DNA of 64,000 bases from Cliona cf. orientalis (lineage: Eukaryota > Porifera > Demospongiae > Clionaida > Clionaidae), in contig OZ005689.1 in assembly GCA_963930775.1 (NCBI GenBank), positions 21,147,262 through 21,211,261 on the forward strand, given 5' to 3'. Shown in pieces: positions 11,003 through 22,141 of this stretch (positions are counted from its first letter, which is position 1; each line of letters begins with the position of its first letter). The notes under the pieces were generated by a model. It was given only the letters and a program-made list of their open reading frames with translations. It did no database searches and was not told the DNA's origin. Made by a program: the position numbers and the translations under genes.

Positions 11003-11534
11003 ATGGATTGCGTGTACCAGATCACCGCTGGACATGGTCTGGGTCCTGGGGAAGAGAAGATTGCCATTTTATCTGTTGGCGTCCCATTTGAGTATGCCAT
11101 CCCGCATTTTGACGTTCTAGCTGTCGAACTCCGTCAAATTAAAGTCGAGAGGCAGCTGAAAGATCAGGTTACAACTGAGCGTTTTGACGCATTCATCAGA
11201 AACGATGCTACTCTTAATTGTACATACCCCACGTTGTTCTTCGTTACAGATTCTTTTTTTTATTGAGGTATGTGACAGCTTCGTCGTGTGTGAACGGCTG
11301 AAATCAATCTAATAATTAATTTTAATTTTTTTACAGCCCAGTATTTTTGCCAAGCGCTTTAAACTGGATAATTTGCAATTGCCAGCTGAAGGGGTGTGTG
11401 TTGTGTGGAAATGGGACGTAATTGAGGACGTCTCAGAACCAGAAGAATTGGATACATCAAAGGAGGTTGAATCTGAGGATAACGAAAGAGAGGAGACAGA
11501 AAGTGACTCTGATCATGAGTTATGTTGTTCGTGA
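11003..11534 (+). CDS. Small spliced gene of the 4.0-kb transposon, unknown function
   Basis: Exon 1 (11003-11267) starts 'MDCVYQITAGHGLG'. It reads through to 'TDSFF', where a run of eight T (11254-11261) shifts the frame; one T fewer would give an open frame to the splice donor at 11268 (GAG/GTATGT). The intron is 69 bp (11268-11336, ending TTTTTTTACAG). Exon 2 (11337-11534) continues 'PSIFAKRFKL', 'VCVVWKWDVIEDV' and an acidic Glu/Ser tail, ending at TGA 11532-11534. Expected length is about 153 residues. No known domain or membrane segment is visible. Its place in a two-gene transposon suggests an accessory or DNA-binding partner protein, which is inference only. The single homopolymer frameshift may be a sequencing error. 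Confidence 0.55.
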
Positions 11535-11633
11535 AATTACTGAATATGTACATAATGCTATCACAAGAAGAGAAATAACATCGATCAAGTTTGCATGGGC
11601 TAAAATATCTCATTTGGTACTGCTGTGCACCAG

Positions 11634-11706
11634 GGTACTATGCCGGTGTGGACATCACCCGTCGTGGTAGCTGGCCTGATGCTGTTGTTAGGTGTGCTAG
11701 CACTAG
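11634..11706 (+). CDS. Possible additional exon
   Basis: A short open stretch framed by an acceptor (CACCAG) and donor (AG/GTAAAC) encodes 'YYAGVDITRRGSWPDAVVRC'. It could be an alternative 3' exon of the gene at 11003-11534. No downstream partner exon was found before the convergent gene. Confidence 0.25.
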
Positions 11707-11957
11707 GTAAACTATGATTCTGCTAACTAATAGGATTCAAGGACAATTTCATTTTCTTGCTAAAGTTATTGCTTGCTTCTTTAATACTGGACAAAAATTG
11801 CTGCAAAAAAACTAATTCTCAATGTGATACACTTGGTATTGAACAAAAATATTATAGAACCTGATATTAATTCAAGTTAAGCATGCAGTGTTCCCAAATA
11901 ATAGGGAGTGGTAATTACTAGGAGTTTGTCAAGAAGGCAAGCGGGGTTCAATGATTT

Positions 11958-14705
11958 TTAAGCATACGAGTGTTCTCCAATGTGGTAAGGTACTCTAGGG
12001 GGAGGTGGTAGCTCCAGTGGCACATTGTGAAATTGAGCTTGAACTGCTAAGGAGCCTCTCACTGGTAGGGTTGCTCTACCGGGAACAAAAGCTGCAGGCT
12101 GTTCACGTCGAGGAACTCGGCGCTTTTTTTTTCGGCTTTTTCTTTGGTTGGTCAAAACTGGGTAGAGGACCGTCATGAAATTGTGTATGAGCAGATGTGT
12201 GATAATAGAATTTAAGGTCAGGATCAAGCCGCTTGCAAAACTCCAATATGATTTTTCGAAATCCAATGTTTACTTGCTTCATACTAAACTCCTTCCCAAT
12301 AAGATCTCGCATGACTGAAAAGAAACATTCAACATCATCACTAGTTGCAGATCGTGGATGTTCGGAAGGTCGATTCTCAGATGCACACATCCTTCGTCTA
12401 TATTCTCTACCCTCAATGTTTGTGGTAATAGCAATCAATGATTCCCTTGTGAAACCACACACATTGGTAACATCGCTGCAAAATGTAACATAACCATAAT
12501 TTAATTAATTAATAATTACTATTAATTGCTTACTGGTTCACTTCAAGAAAACTGAAGTCTGGATGTGTACTGTACCATGGCATCAACTCCTCAAGTATGA
12601 CGGTAAGGAATTCATAGTTGTAACGGCACCGTTGAAGATCAGTCAGACCTCGCTCGTCATGTGCACGGCGCCAATTGCAAATAACACTAATAAATTTCTC
12701 TTCATACACGTATCCTTTCGTCTTCATGAAAGCTACCATGTCGAGACTAAACAGACATTCAGCATCCTGCACAGACTGCTTGCGCTCACCAGTGAGTGCT
12801 GCATATGTTAAGTTGCTGGACGGGTCCGACAGAGCTTCAACAAAGCCTTCCAATGCTAACTTGTCAGAGGTCCACCTCTCCTTGTACTTCCAGCTATTCT
12901 CTATTAATAGTGATGTTGCATGTAATTATGAGTACATGTACACACACGTGATAGTTTAAGATTTAGGCTCATGTATGTGTAGATAGCAGCCCAGCTGTAC
13001 AGGAAGCATATGCACAGACACACATGTACACATGCAACACACATGATAGTTCAAGACTTAGGGTGAGGGCATTAACATTCACTCATGTCTATGTTGATGC
13101 AGCCGAACTGTACTAGAGCACCACAGATCCTCATGGAAGCATAAACACAGACATGCAAACATACACATACCTTTAAAACATGTGGTTCATCTTCCATCTC
13201 AAAATACGCCTGCTTTGTCACTGGGTGAATCTCAGGTACATAAAGATGCTGGCGAAATGGTACACCTTTTCTTTCCCACTCAAGAATTTGGTACTTAAAC
13301 TCCAGCTGAGCAAGAATGGACCGCATCATATCAGTGATAGTCTCTGATTTTCCTGTAGTGATGCATATTCTATAATAATCCACTATAGTGGTTTTCTATT
13401 ATTTGCAATTGTACCTTCTTTCCATGTGTGATACTTGTAGCCATTGGGAACTGTCCGTGGTCGAAGTCGAACCACCACATCCTCAAGAGATGTCTTTTCG
13501 CTCATCCACTTCCAAATCTCAGCAAGCAGCGAATAAGGGACAGCAGGATTAGGTGATTGGGCAATAAGGTGACCATTCACCATTTCTACAAGACATTAGA
13601 CAGTGGTATACATGTATATGTAAGTATTGTATTAAGAACTTACTGGGTATGAGCATGGATGCCATGGCCTTATGTGACATTTTTGCATACTTATTTTGTA
13701 CTTGAGAGCGAACCGCAAATATAGAAATGGGTCTGGTGTAACCTTTCGCTCTCAGTGAATTAAATTCGCCATTACTGACTGAACAGTCTTAAAATAATGT
13801 ATACACATTATACTAGAAGGGTGAGTATATTCCTGGAGAGTGATTGTTATTGTTATAAGCAATTGCGACAATACTGACAATTGTTGAGGTGGGAGCAGTG
13901 ATTGTAAGGTAGCAGCACAGTGGGAATAGGTATCCTCTGCTGACAGACCCTCAACTTGACTTGACATAGAAACAATTTGTCCCTGTGTGGAACTTCCATG
14001 AGAAGCGGAGGGATCCTGTTCTGAGGTAGAAGTGCAAGAAGCATACATGGAAGCACTCTCGTCACAGGCAGATTGACCTTGAAAATACTTTTCCGTAAAG
14101 AGTGGATTCTTGAACTTTTTAGCAAGGTTGACTATAGCTTTGGATCAGCAAGCAGATGCTGTAAATTAGTACACATATAACTATAACTTCCACTTAGCTT
14201 TGTCCCAGTAGCCACCCCTTTTAACAATTTATTCTGGAGAAATATATTATCAAAGTACCTAGGAAAGAAGTGGGGGTATTTACCATACACCATACACCAT
14301 ACACCTAATTTACCTGATCGAGTGTATATAGTATTTGCTTCTTTCTTGATGAAATCAGGAGCACCATTCCAGACCTTGATATCCTTACGACCTGGCCAAG
14401 GCATGCCCATCACTATACATCAAGATAAATCTGACCAAAGACTCGGTTTCCTGGTCAGTCCATGTGGGCATCAATCCACCAGCACCAGGTGGATCATTAA
14501 ATTCCAATTTTCTGCCCTTTAGCTTCCCCGCCTTACTACTTCTAGATGGAGAGCTCACATCCACCGTGAGCTCCTTCAGAGACCTAGTTAAGTTTACTCG
14601 GGTAATCCCGCCCTGTGGCGTAAGTAGTAGTGTGGATCCATCGACAGGATCGTTTGACGCCCGGCATCTTTTCCTCGAAGTCTTCGTGGCACCTGCAAAC
14701 GCCAT
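11958..14705 (-). CDS. Spliced candidate transposase with Myb/SANT-like domain
   Basis: Seven or so exons read right to left. Exon 1 (14705 to about 14400) starts 'MAFAGATKTSRKRC' and ends in a Myb/SANT-like helix 'WTDQETESLVRFILMYSDG'. One extra T near 14399 breaks the frame before 'WPGRKDIKVWNGAPDFIKK', which completes that domain (to about 14306). The exon starting at 14137 has 'VNLAKKFKNPLFTEKYF' and a Ser/Gln-rich linker. Further exons are 13780-13649 ('YTRPISIFAVRSQVQ'), 13584-13424, 13355-13172 and 12898-12534. The last (12466-11958) has 'RSATSDDVECFFSVMRDLIG' and 'RLDPDLKFYYHTSAHT', then a basic run where A9 (T9 at 12124-12132) shifts the frame before a Pro-rich tail. Splice phases agree at the junctions I checked. 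I do not recognise the core domain. It is a good candidate for the element's transposase, but no DDE triad is assigned. Confidence 0.6.
12935..13165. repeat. Degenerate tandem duplication with CA repeats in an intron
   Basis: Two diverged units of about 105 bp, marked by CACACGTGATAGTTTAAGA and CACACATGATAGTTCAAGAC, lie in the intron between the 13172-13355 and 12534-12898 exons. CA-rich words are interspersed. Confidence 0.55.
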
Positions 14706-14911
14706 ATACACGGGGGCTCCGTCGGGCTTCCACTCAAAATATGTACTAAGTATGACCAAGAATCGCACTGGAGACTGTTGATTGCGAAAATATCTTCATA
14801 CACCGAAGCAGGGTTGTCACAAGTTACTATAGTGGATACATGGGCAAAATACTACTGATTCAGCATTTTGATCGTGCACGTGATCACATCCAACCTCCTC
14901 TGGGTTCCGGG

Positions 14912-15359
14912 ACAATGCTACAAAATCAGGTAAACCAGGACACAACTGGGACATAGGGCCAAAAACCGGGACTGTCCCGGCCAAACTGGGACACTTGGCA
15001 ACTATGCTATAGGCACACTCAAGATCGAGTACAACCAGATATGACCCTATAGTACTAGAGCCAAAATGCTGCCGAATATTATGTCATTAGCATGGCACGC
15101 TTATGCAGAAGGAAGCATATATCATGTAATTTGACTGCATGGAGCTAAGATGTTAACAAATTTTAATGTACATGTGCACAGTAGACTTATCCATTGGCAG
15201 AAGGCATCTTAGCTGCTCATATCACCAAATGATATAGTACACATAATATACAAGGTACCTTTGTCACGATGTGGGTGTCACAATAACTAATGATGCATTT
15301 GGTAGTGTTTTGGCGTCATTCACATCACCCACTGAATTCTATTATGTTATGAGCTATAG
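14912..15359. other. No gene; short GGGAC-rich repeat
   Basis: 14915-15000 has repeated CCAGGACA, ACTGGGACA, CCGGGACTGTCCCGG (palindromic) and ACTGGGACACTTGGCAAC words, like the tip of an old DNA transposon. The other half was not found. The rest is unremarkable. Confidence 0.4.
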
Positions 15360-17102
15360 TCATACCATAGATTATATATTCTCCTCCCCGGGATTGGAAA
15401 CGGTCACGTGAGCGCCATATGTACAATACTTCTTCGCGTGGGCAGTCCGCGTTGTTTTTCACACGTGGAACTAGAGAAGCTGGTGAGGCAGATGAGCTCT
15501 TGAGGTCGTTGGAAGCTCTCCTAAGGTAAGATACAACATTATTTTAGTTTATTTGTATCTGTAAGTGACTCTCCAAGCCTATGTTCCGCGGTCAAGCTGT
15601 GGGTACACAGCTTTCATACCTAAAGTCAGGTCTTGGCGTCAGATAAAATCTTTGTGGGGTAAAATCTCTACCTGTAGGCAATGCAGATAAACTAAAAGGG
15701 TGTACATGTAGTGCCTTTATTGAGATGTGTTGCATGGTATGCTCCTTCTTAGTATAATATATTTAATTTTTTTGTTGTTATCTTGATGGAGGTGTCAAAA
15801 TAGTGAGCTGAATTTAGGTGAGCTTTGTGGGGTAGTTGTACCTTACCAGTAACACTGTCATGGACATTCTGTATGTCTATTAGTCCATTTGGAGATGTTT
15901 TGTTGCATGCACATGCCAAATGACCCTCAGAAAGTACTGTATGGCTAAATCTATCCTCTGAACATAGATCAGATCACAAAATGTGGTTCTTTAGGTAAAT
16001 CATGCTGTACATACCCCAGTTGCTGTAGCTACATGTAAATCAAGGATGTAGACAGGTGGGGGCTTGGGGGGGGGGGCTTTAGCGCCCCCCCCCCCCCCCC
16101 CCCACTTTTTGAGCAATAATTTATGCACTATATATGGGATTGTTAAAGTTAGATGAAATTCTAGTTGTATTCACTGTAATCATAGCTGGATAGCCAAAAA
16201 TGTGCAACAAATTTGGGAAATAATTGCTGGAAATAGCTGATTTTAATACATTTTAAAGGTTCTGGACACAATAGGATCAAAATTTTCGCGCGCTTTGTGC
16301 GCAGTTGTCACAAAGCCCCCCCCCCCCCCCCCCACTTTGAAAATTGTGTCTACGCCCTTGTAAATACCATCATGTGTTATTAATGTGTATACAGGTTTGT
16401 ACATGATCTACCTCTCTACCAATGGTTCAACCACCAGTGATACTGGGCCTGCCAGCTCCAGCTGACAGATGAAAAATGAAGGTGTTCGCTATCCAGAAAT
16501 TGTACCTACCGTTCAACAGCATGACCAGAATCACAGGACAAGGTCTCTGTCTCCGCTTCTCAGGTTACATTAATCACAGGTATAGTATAGATACAGTAAA
16601 TTAAGTTTGTGACAATCATAGCATTACTTTAGATATCAATCCCCCTCCAACAATCGTCAGCTGCCTTGAGGTGTACAATAATTCATCAGTGTCAGAAGTT
16701 CACGAACAATACACCAGCACTGCTCATGCACGTAAGGGACCAACTCAAGGAAACTGTTGTGGTAGCTACAGTATGATCCAGTAGTGAATGCCTAATCATT
16801 ACTGAGTGCAAAAGCGGTACATCAAGCTACTTAGGACTATTTTTAGTGAATGATAGCTACACATTTTAACTGTACAGTGCGTTTTTTGCTTTTTGACCCA
16901 ATGTATATTAAATGATATTTAAATATGTTAACTTACAACCAACATATCTAAAACAGAGGCTACTTGAGTCTTAATGATTATTGTTTGTAATAAAAGTCAA
17001 CTTCTCTTAGTTAAGTCATCTTACACGGACTGCCCGCGTGAAACAGTGCTAACGAGTCCCGTTTCCAATCCCGGGGAGGGGAATATATAATCTATGGTCA
17101 TA
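15360..17102. mobile_element. 1.7-kb inverted-repeat element (CCATAG tips)
   Basis: Element 15365-17097 has long near-perfect inverted ends: CCATAGATTATATATTC, then CCTCCCCGGGATTGGAAACG, and further weaker pairing through GGGCAGTCCG. TCATA flanks it at 15360-15364 and 17098-17102. Near the left end an open stretch from ATG 15419 to a GTAAGA donor at about 15528 could be a first exon (starts 'MYNTSSRGQSALFF'), but I found no second exon. A smaller element (16041-16360) sits inside. Confidence 0.7.
16036..16365. mobile_element. Small CAAGG...CCTTG element, 5-bp duplication
   Basis: A 320-bp insert (16041-16360) with ends CAAGGATGTAGACA and, inverted, CAAGGGCGTAGACA, flanked by TAAAT on each side. 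Long G and C homopolymers lie just inside both ends (about 16064-16104 and 16316-16334), so the insert can fold back on itself. Nested in the 1.7-kb element. Confidence 0.8.
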
Positions 17103-17524
17103 CTGCTGTAACTGTTGTACATCGCCATGTCATGCATATGGATATGCATGTACACGTTTGGCAACATTTTGGCTCCAATCCATAAAGCTCGTAACTGGAT
17201 GATTGGGTGTACCTATCATCACCTGGCGATGCATCTTCATAGGAAAGCATGTTGCGTTTAAGAACTTGCACACTAATTTTTTGGTAGCTTTTTTTCATAA
17301 GTCACATCACCCACGAAGCTCTCAAGTCCATGAATTGTACTCTTGTGTTGCCAGGAGACGATAGGCACACTAATGTTGAGCCATAGTTTGAAAATAAACG
17401 GTTATTTAGGGGGAGATCCAGGTTGGAACGTTACGCATTCATATACATTCGTGCACAAATTCGAAAATGAGAGGTACTGCAATAATCTTCTCCATATTTA
17501 TCACGCAAAGTTTGTACTATTTCC
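17103..17524. other. No recognised feature
   Basis: Spacer between the CCATAG element and a small minus-strand open frame. Open frames here carry no recognisable motif. Confidence 0.4.
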
Positions 17525-17800
17525 TCAAGCCTTTTTCTCTTGTAGCTCATTAATTTTAGTTATGTCATTGCTTTTGGCATCCTCTAATTTTCGTTTCTTT
17601 CCAGCATCCGTTTTCCTCAGCTGCTCTTCTTCAGTAGAATCAAATGTCTCATACATAGCTTCCAAATTGTTGTCATCTTCAACCCAACGTTTAGATCCTT
17701 TTTCTAAGTAGCCACATTTAAGCTCAGGAAGTTTTTCTTCGAATATTTCGATCAACTTCAATTTGAGCTCCTCACAGAGGATGTAAATTTTTATCCACAT
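17525..17800 (-). CDS. Small charged open reading frame, unknown
   Basis: 91 codons from ATG 17800. The product is rich in Glu and Lys ('LKLKLIEIFEEKLPEL', 'ETFDSTEEEQLRKTDAGKKR') and probably alpha-helical. I do not recognise it. It might be a leftover exon of a transposon gene or a chance frame; the opposite strand is also open, which lowers confidence. Confidence 0.25.
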   Translation of the reverse strand: MWIKIYILCEELKLKLIEIFEEKLPELKCGYLEKGSKRWVEDDNNLEAMYETFDSTEEEQLRKTDAGKKRKLEDAKSNDITKINELQEKKA

Positions 17801-17862
17801 TATGCCAAATCATGGTGACATGCTCACTTTTTCGCTCAGGATTTATTGTCCGTACAATATAT

Positions 17863-18627
17863 GTGACCGGATTTGGGAAAACTCTCCGTAAGGGATCCGC
17901 ACGTGATTCGCGCAATACGCATTTTTAGTAGCTCAGGTCGAAATTTGTCAAAGTGTCATATGCATGTCAAACAACCCTTCTTCTAACTGTTGCCGTCGTC
18001 TATGGAGGCTAGTCGATCTATACAAAGGTGAAATAAGCCTTCATTTTGACCCACCTAGTCGGCCCAGCTGCTGTACCCGGAGCCCGTTGCTATGGCAGGC
18101 CCGTAGGAAGCAAGTTTGTACTTGAACGGTTAAGTCAGTGCGCATGCGCAAAAACTAGACCACACCCATCATTAATTGACTCCTACGCGCAATGCCAATA
18201 TGCATGTGCGCAAACGGCCGAAGCTCTAAACCTCGAACACTTCAGAGGACTATAAAGAGAGCGATAGGCGACCATCGTCTTTCCAAAAGGCCTTTTAGAC
18301 AATGCCAGTAGTCGGTGAGGGATTCGTAGGTAGGTTTACGGTGGAGTTGCAGCCATGAGCTGGTTCACTGATCTTCTACGCACGCAACCATGAGCACTCT
18401 CGTCCACGCCCACCTACATTTGTATGTCAGGCCAAAAAAACTTGAACGGCCATGGCCGTTGCGGCCGTTGTGGCTCCTACGGCCCTGTATGGGCGGTAAT
18501 TAGAATTCTCTACCTAGATACAGCTAGATTCATCGAACTACTGTATGTTCGCTCACCTTTTTAGCTTCTTGGGCATCTAAGAACAATCGTCTGTCATCAG
18601 CTTCTTGGGCATCTAAGAACAATTCGT
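17863..18627 (+). mobile_element. Family-A element, copy A3, interrupted and right-truncated
   Basis: Left tip GTGACCGGATTTGGGAAAAC at 17863. The copy is split by the insertion at 18096-18487, resumes at TATGGGCGGTAATTAG, and stops near 18627 after a local duplication of AGCTTCTTGGGCATCTAAGA. The right third and right tip are missing. Confidence 0.82.
18091..18492. mobile_element. 392-bp CAGG...CCTG element nested in family A
   Basis: Insert 18096-18487 with ends CAGGCCCGTAGGA and, inverted, CAGGGCCGTAGGA. TATGG at 18091-18095 and 18488-18492 is a 5-bp duplication. Removing it restores the uninterrupted family-A sequence (compare 35617-35640), which fixes the junctions. Contains CGGCCATGGCCGTTGCGGCC near the right end. 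No coding capacity. Confidence 0.85.
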
Positions 18628-18689
18628 AAGTTGAGCAAACCTACAGGTAACATTACACACTGAGTGAAAAAAAGGAATTTAAATGTTTG

Positions 18690-18850
18690 GGTGCACTTGG
18701 GGAGATAATTTTTGCACTGGCACGCAGAATGGGTCGAAACTAGAGATTTGATGGCGGGAAATTTTGATTCACACCTTAGAATTGAAGTTACAGCCCACTG
18801 AAATTATCCAATATGTTTGTATAGGAAGCCATGTATTACCAACTTTGGTC
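18690..18850 (+). repeat. Dispersed repeat C, copy 1
   Basis: Shares GGCACGCAGAATGGGTCGAA, TTGATTCACACC and TTTGTATAGGAAGCC with copy 2 at 20400-20560, in direct orientation. Origin unknown. Between the copies, about 18887-18930 and 20248-20272 form a weak inverted pair (GGGTGTTTCA...GGACA.TTAGTC), suggesting an old element. Confidence 0.55.
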
Positions 18851-20399
18851 AACATTGATGTATAGGCTGCCTGCTTGCATTTTTATGGGTGTTTCAGCGC
18901 AATACGCATGCGGACACTTAGTCGCCCACGCATAATTTTTTCCTACACCTAGCAATGAGGGATGCACTTTCCTAGCAACCACTCTATGCACTTTGCACTG
19001 GTATGCTGTGAATATCGTTAAAAACACGTGGTTATCCACAGCATAGCAAGATGGAGCAATTCAAGCTGAGTTGAGTGGTCCAAGGTTGACTCTTCTACGA
19101 CATTCCTACATCGAGTTATAGCTCCGCGCGCACACTAATCTTTTTGTAATGGGTCTCTTTGACAGCCTATGCTGGCTCTTGTGAAGTTTTCCTGCCAAGG
19201 TGAGTTTTTGAGTAGCCTTGTGCTATGACTGAAGTTACCTGTAAGCCATAGTATGTGTTGCTACTTATTTTTTTAGTTGGGATTTTACGCGATGGAACAT
19301 CATTGAAATTTACAAGCTCTGACTATGGTTTCTGGCCGTTTGTGAGAATGGTAAGCCCGGAATGAAGGTAGTTTTGTTGTGTAGAGGCAGTTAGTTGATA
19401 AAACAGCCTCAGGTAACATTCAAAACCTGTATATTTCAGTTCTTGGGAGGATATTATGGGGGTTTGTATACTCCATGTATTCGTATAGGCCCAATAGTCA
19501 ATATGTACAGTGAACATGCAAGAGTACATCTCTCTTCTCCTACCCACTCTCTCTCTCTATCCCCCCTATCCCTCACTCCCTCTCTTTCTCCATCTTTTTC
19601 CCTTCTGTCTTTGCCTGTTACTCTCTCATGCCATGTGCAATAAGCATTTTGTGTACAATACATCACGACATTGCATATTTCAGTACTATCGTACATTTAC
19701 ACACACTCAACAGGACTATTAGGCCTGGCTAGGCAAGACTTCATTCCACAACACCTTTACTGAGTCTCAGGGAACTCAACTGGTGTCTCATGATGCTACT
19801 GGATCTGTAGATTAGCTTGTTTCAGTGTATTTATTAGCGATTATTCGTGAATTTTTGGACCTTGATATCCACATGTAAAAAAAATAGTAGCAAGTGACTC
19901 ATGGTATGTCTGGATTTGTTAGGCCTTCAGCTATCTGCTAAAAGTGGAGAAGAAGCCAGGAAAACTTTAGGAGATGCACTATAGGCTGTCAAACATGACC
20001 ATTATAAAAATCTTGTTCAGGGGTGGCAACCGTTGTACCTATGCGCATAACAGTATAAAGCGTTCTATATTTGCGCACTAGGTCTTGGGTGAATCAGGAG
20101 ACTTTGTTTGCTATTTTAAGACTGTTTTTATTGCCTTCTATGGCAAAAGGCTCTGGTAGTATATATAGCAACCACTAAGGTCGCTAATGAGTTTGCGTTG
20201 CTATGCGTGTAATTGAAATTTACAACCGTACCGTAAATTCTAATTAAAGACTAAATGTCCGCGTGAAACACCCGTGTTGTATGGCTCTATGCATTCAGCT
20301 CAACTATGGTGGTTTTCGGACAATTTTTTTTTCTGCTTAGTGTTGCACACTAAGTAGGAAAAAAAGATCTAAGAACCGAAAAACAATTAGAGCACTAGG
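18851..20399. other. No gene identified; possible old inverted-repeat element
   Basis: No convincing coding sequence. A weak inverted pair (18887-18930 with 20248-20272) may be the ends of a degraded element of about 1.4 kb. Splice-like signals occur near 19195 and 19278 without clear exons. Confidence 0.35.
19531..19640. repeat. CT-rich low-complexity tract
   Basis: Pyrimidine-rich stretch of CTCT, TCCC and TTCT words. Open frames on both strands here result from its composition. Confidence 0.85.
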
Positions 20400-20700
20400 A
20401 AGCATTTCAGACCATAATTTTGATATGGGCACTCAGAATGGATCGAAACAAGAAGTTTAATCTTTTTCAATTTATGATTCACGCCTTTCAATTAAAGATA
20501 CACCCCCTAGTGTTCCCATTTGTTTGTATAGGAAGCCTTGCACTTGCAATGTTTGCCAATAAAAAAATTATGGGCGCACGTGGTATGTTGATAACCCTTT
20601 ACCAAATGTTGTATACAATGCTATTTGGATGCCTGCTTGTATTATACGGCTCAACTGTGTAGTTGTTTTCGGACCATTTTTTTGCTTAGTGTGTGGTCCC
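20286..20700. repeat. Dispersed repeat C, copy 2, inside a 350-bp direct repeat
   Basis: 20311-20345 (GGTTTTCGGACAATTTTTTT, then TGCTTAGTGT) recurs at about 20661-20692 with similar flanks (CAGCTCAACTATGG, GGCTCAACTGTG). Repeat C copy 2 (20400-20560) lies between. Confidence 0.55.
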
Positions 20701-20844
20701 CTTGTTACACTGTTACACCACAAGATAAAAATTTTGTATAAGTAATGTTTACACCACAAGATAAAAGAATTCCCGTATGAGTAATGAAATGTAATGTAAA
20801 TAATTAACTTATCTAGCCGTGGGAGGGGTTTTGAGATAATATTT

Positions 20845-21515
20845 ATATATGTGACCGGATTTGGGAAAACCCTCCGTATGGAAGTTTTTCAGAAAATTGA
20901 GTTTGATGCATGGTTAAGCTCTAGCATAGAGCTAACCTGCGTTCAAGTCTTAGGCCGATCGCGCGCTTCGTTGTGGAGATACAGCACTTTGTTTGTGATC
21001 GCGCCACACCCCCAATAATCGAGAAATTACGGTCTAAAGGCGTTGCTATGCACGCATATGGCGTTTCCGCATACTACGCGTGACCCGGAAATCAATTAAA
21101 TGGACCTGGGCGGAGCCATTCGAAATGAACGTAAAGATCGAGCAAGAGTTGAATTTCGTTGTTGACAATGACAGCCGATTGTTCTTAGATGCCCAAGAAG
21201 CTAAAAAGGTGAGTGAACGTGCAGTAGATCGATGAATCTAGCTGTATATAGGTAGAGAATTCTAAATACCGCCCATAGCAACGGGCTCTGTGTACGGTGG
21301 CTGTGCCAACTAGGTGGGTCAAAATGAAGGCTTATTTCGCCTTCGTATAGCACAACTAGCCTCCGTAGAAGACGGCAACAGTTAGAAGAAGGGTTGTTCG
21401 ACATGTATATGACAAAATCTGGACTTTGACAATTTGGACCTGAGCTACTAAAAACGCGCATTGCACGAATCGCGCGCGGATCCCATACGGAGGGTTTTCC
21501 CAAATCCGGTCATAT
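20845..21515 (-). mobile_element. Family-A element, copy A4 (reverse orientation)
   Basis: Nearly full-length copy with both tips: TATGTGACCGGATTTGGGAA on the left and CCCAAATCCGGTCATATA on the right. Its interior runs opposite to A1, A2, A5 and A6. It abuts the TACAGTGC tip of the next element at 21517. Confidence 0.9.
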
Positions 21516-22141
21516 ATACAGTGCTTCAAGGCAAAAGAGAATTTTTTTTTTTATTTTGAGCTTAAGTGGTTGTAAAGATGGTTGTTTATTATTGGATGAA
21601 ATCTGGTTTACATTTTCTTAACTCAAAATAATCTTTTCTATGCCAAAAGTATTTCTCAAAGTGGAACCGCTTGTGAAGCCATTGAAGCTAAACTAATCAA
21701 AATTACATCCCATAAATCCAGCTGTAAATTTCAATATGGTTGTAGAAAGTGCACTTTTTCCTCTGATGTGGCACCATATGAAGTTACTTGGACACAAGTT
21801 TGAAGGCTAAGGGAAGTATGGTTTGTCGAATATCATTAACCGATTATGCGCGATTGTAGCGAATTCGCTACACGCATACGCGAACACTAAATGGCGGTTG
21901 TAGCGAATTCGCTACAGCTGTACCGCGCTTGCCTTTGGTCGTGACCGCACTTTGAAGGAGGAGCCACCAGCCTCGCTACACTGCTCTACGTTGACTACAC
22001 CCTTACCGGCGACCACTCCCACCACTTACTTATCGCTCTCGATCGCTATTAGCGAGTAATTCTCGAACTGGTAAGTGATAGTACACAGTATAAAGTTCAT
22101 TGCATGAATATGAACATTATTATACAATAACTAGCTAAAGA

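Larger units (their letters stand above)
10870..14911. mobile_element. 4.0-kb two-gene DNA transposon with 9-bp target duplication
   Basis: GGTTCCGGG at 10870-10878 is repeated exactly at 14903-14911. Between them, the element begins CAGAGGTTGG and ends (inverted) CAGAGGAGGTTGG, so the tips are CAG...CTG with a short imperfect inverted repeat. It holds two convergent spliced genes: 11003-11534 on the plus strand and 11958-14705 on the minus strand. A 9-bp duplication is typical of Mutator-like and Rehavkus elements, but I recognise no MULE transposase motif. The minus-strand product has a Myb/SANT-like N-terminus, as the accessory protein of PIF/Harbinger does, but those duplicate 3 bp. I cannot place it in a named superfamily. 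Confidence 0.65.

Noticed and set aside
14807..15004. Possible hAT-like element with CAGGGTTGTCACAAG and CTTGGCAACTATG ends
   Set aside because: It would straddle the right end of the 4.0-kb element, the ends match poorly and no target duplication is seen.
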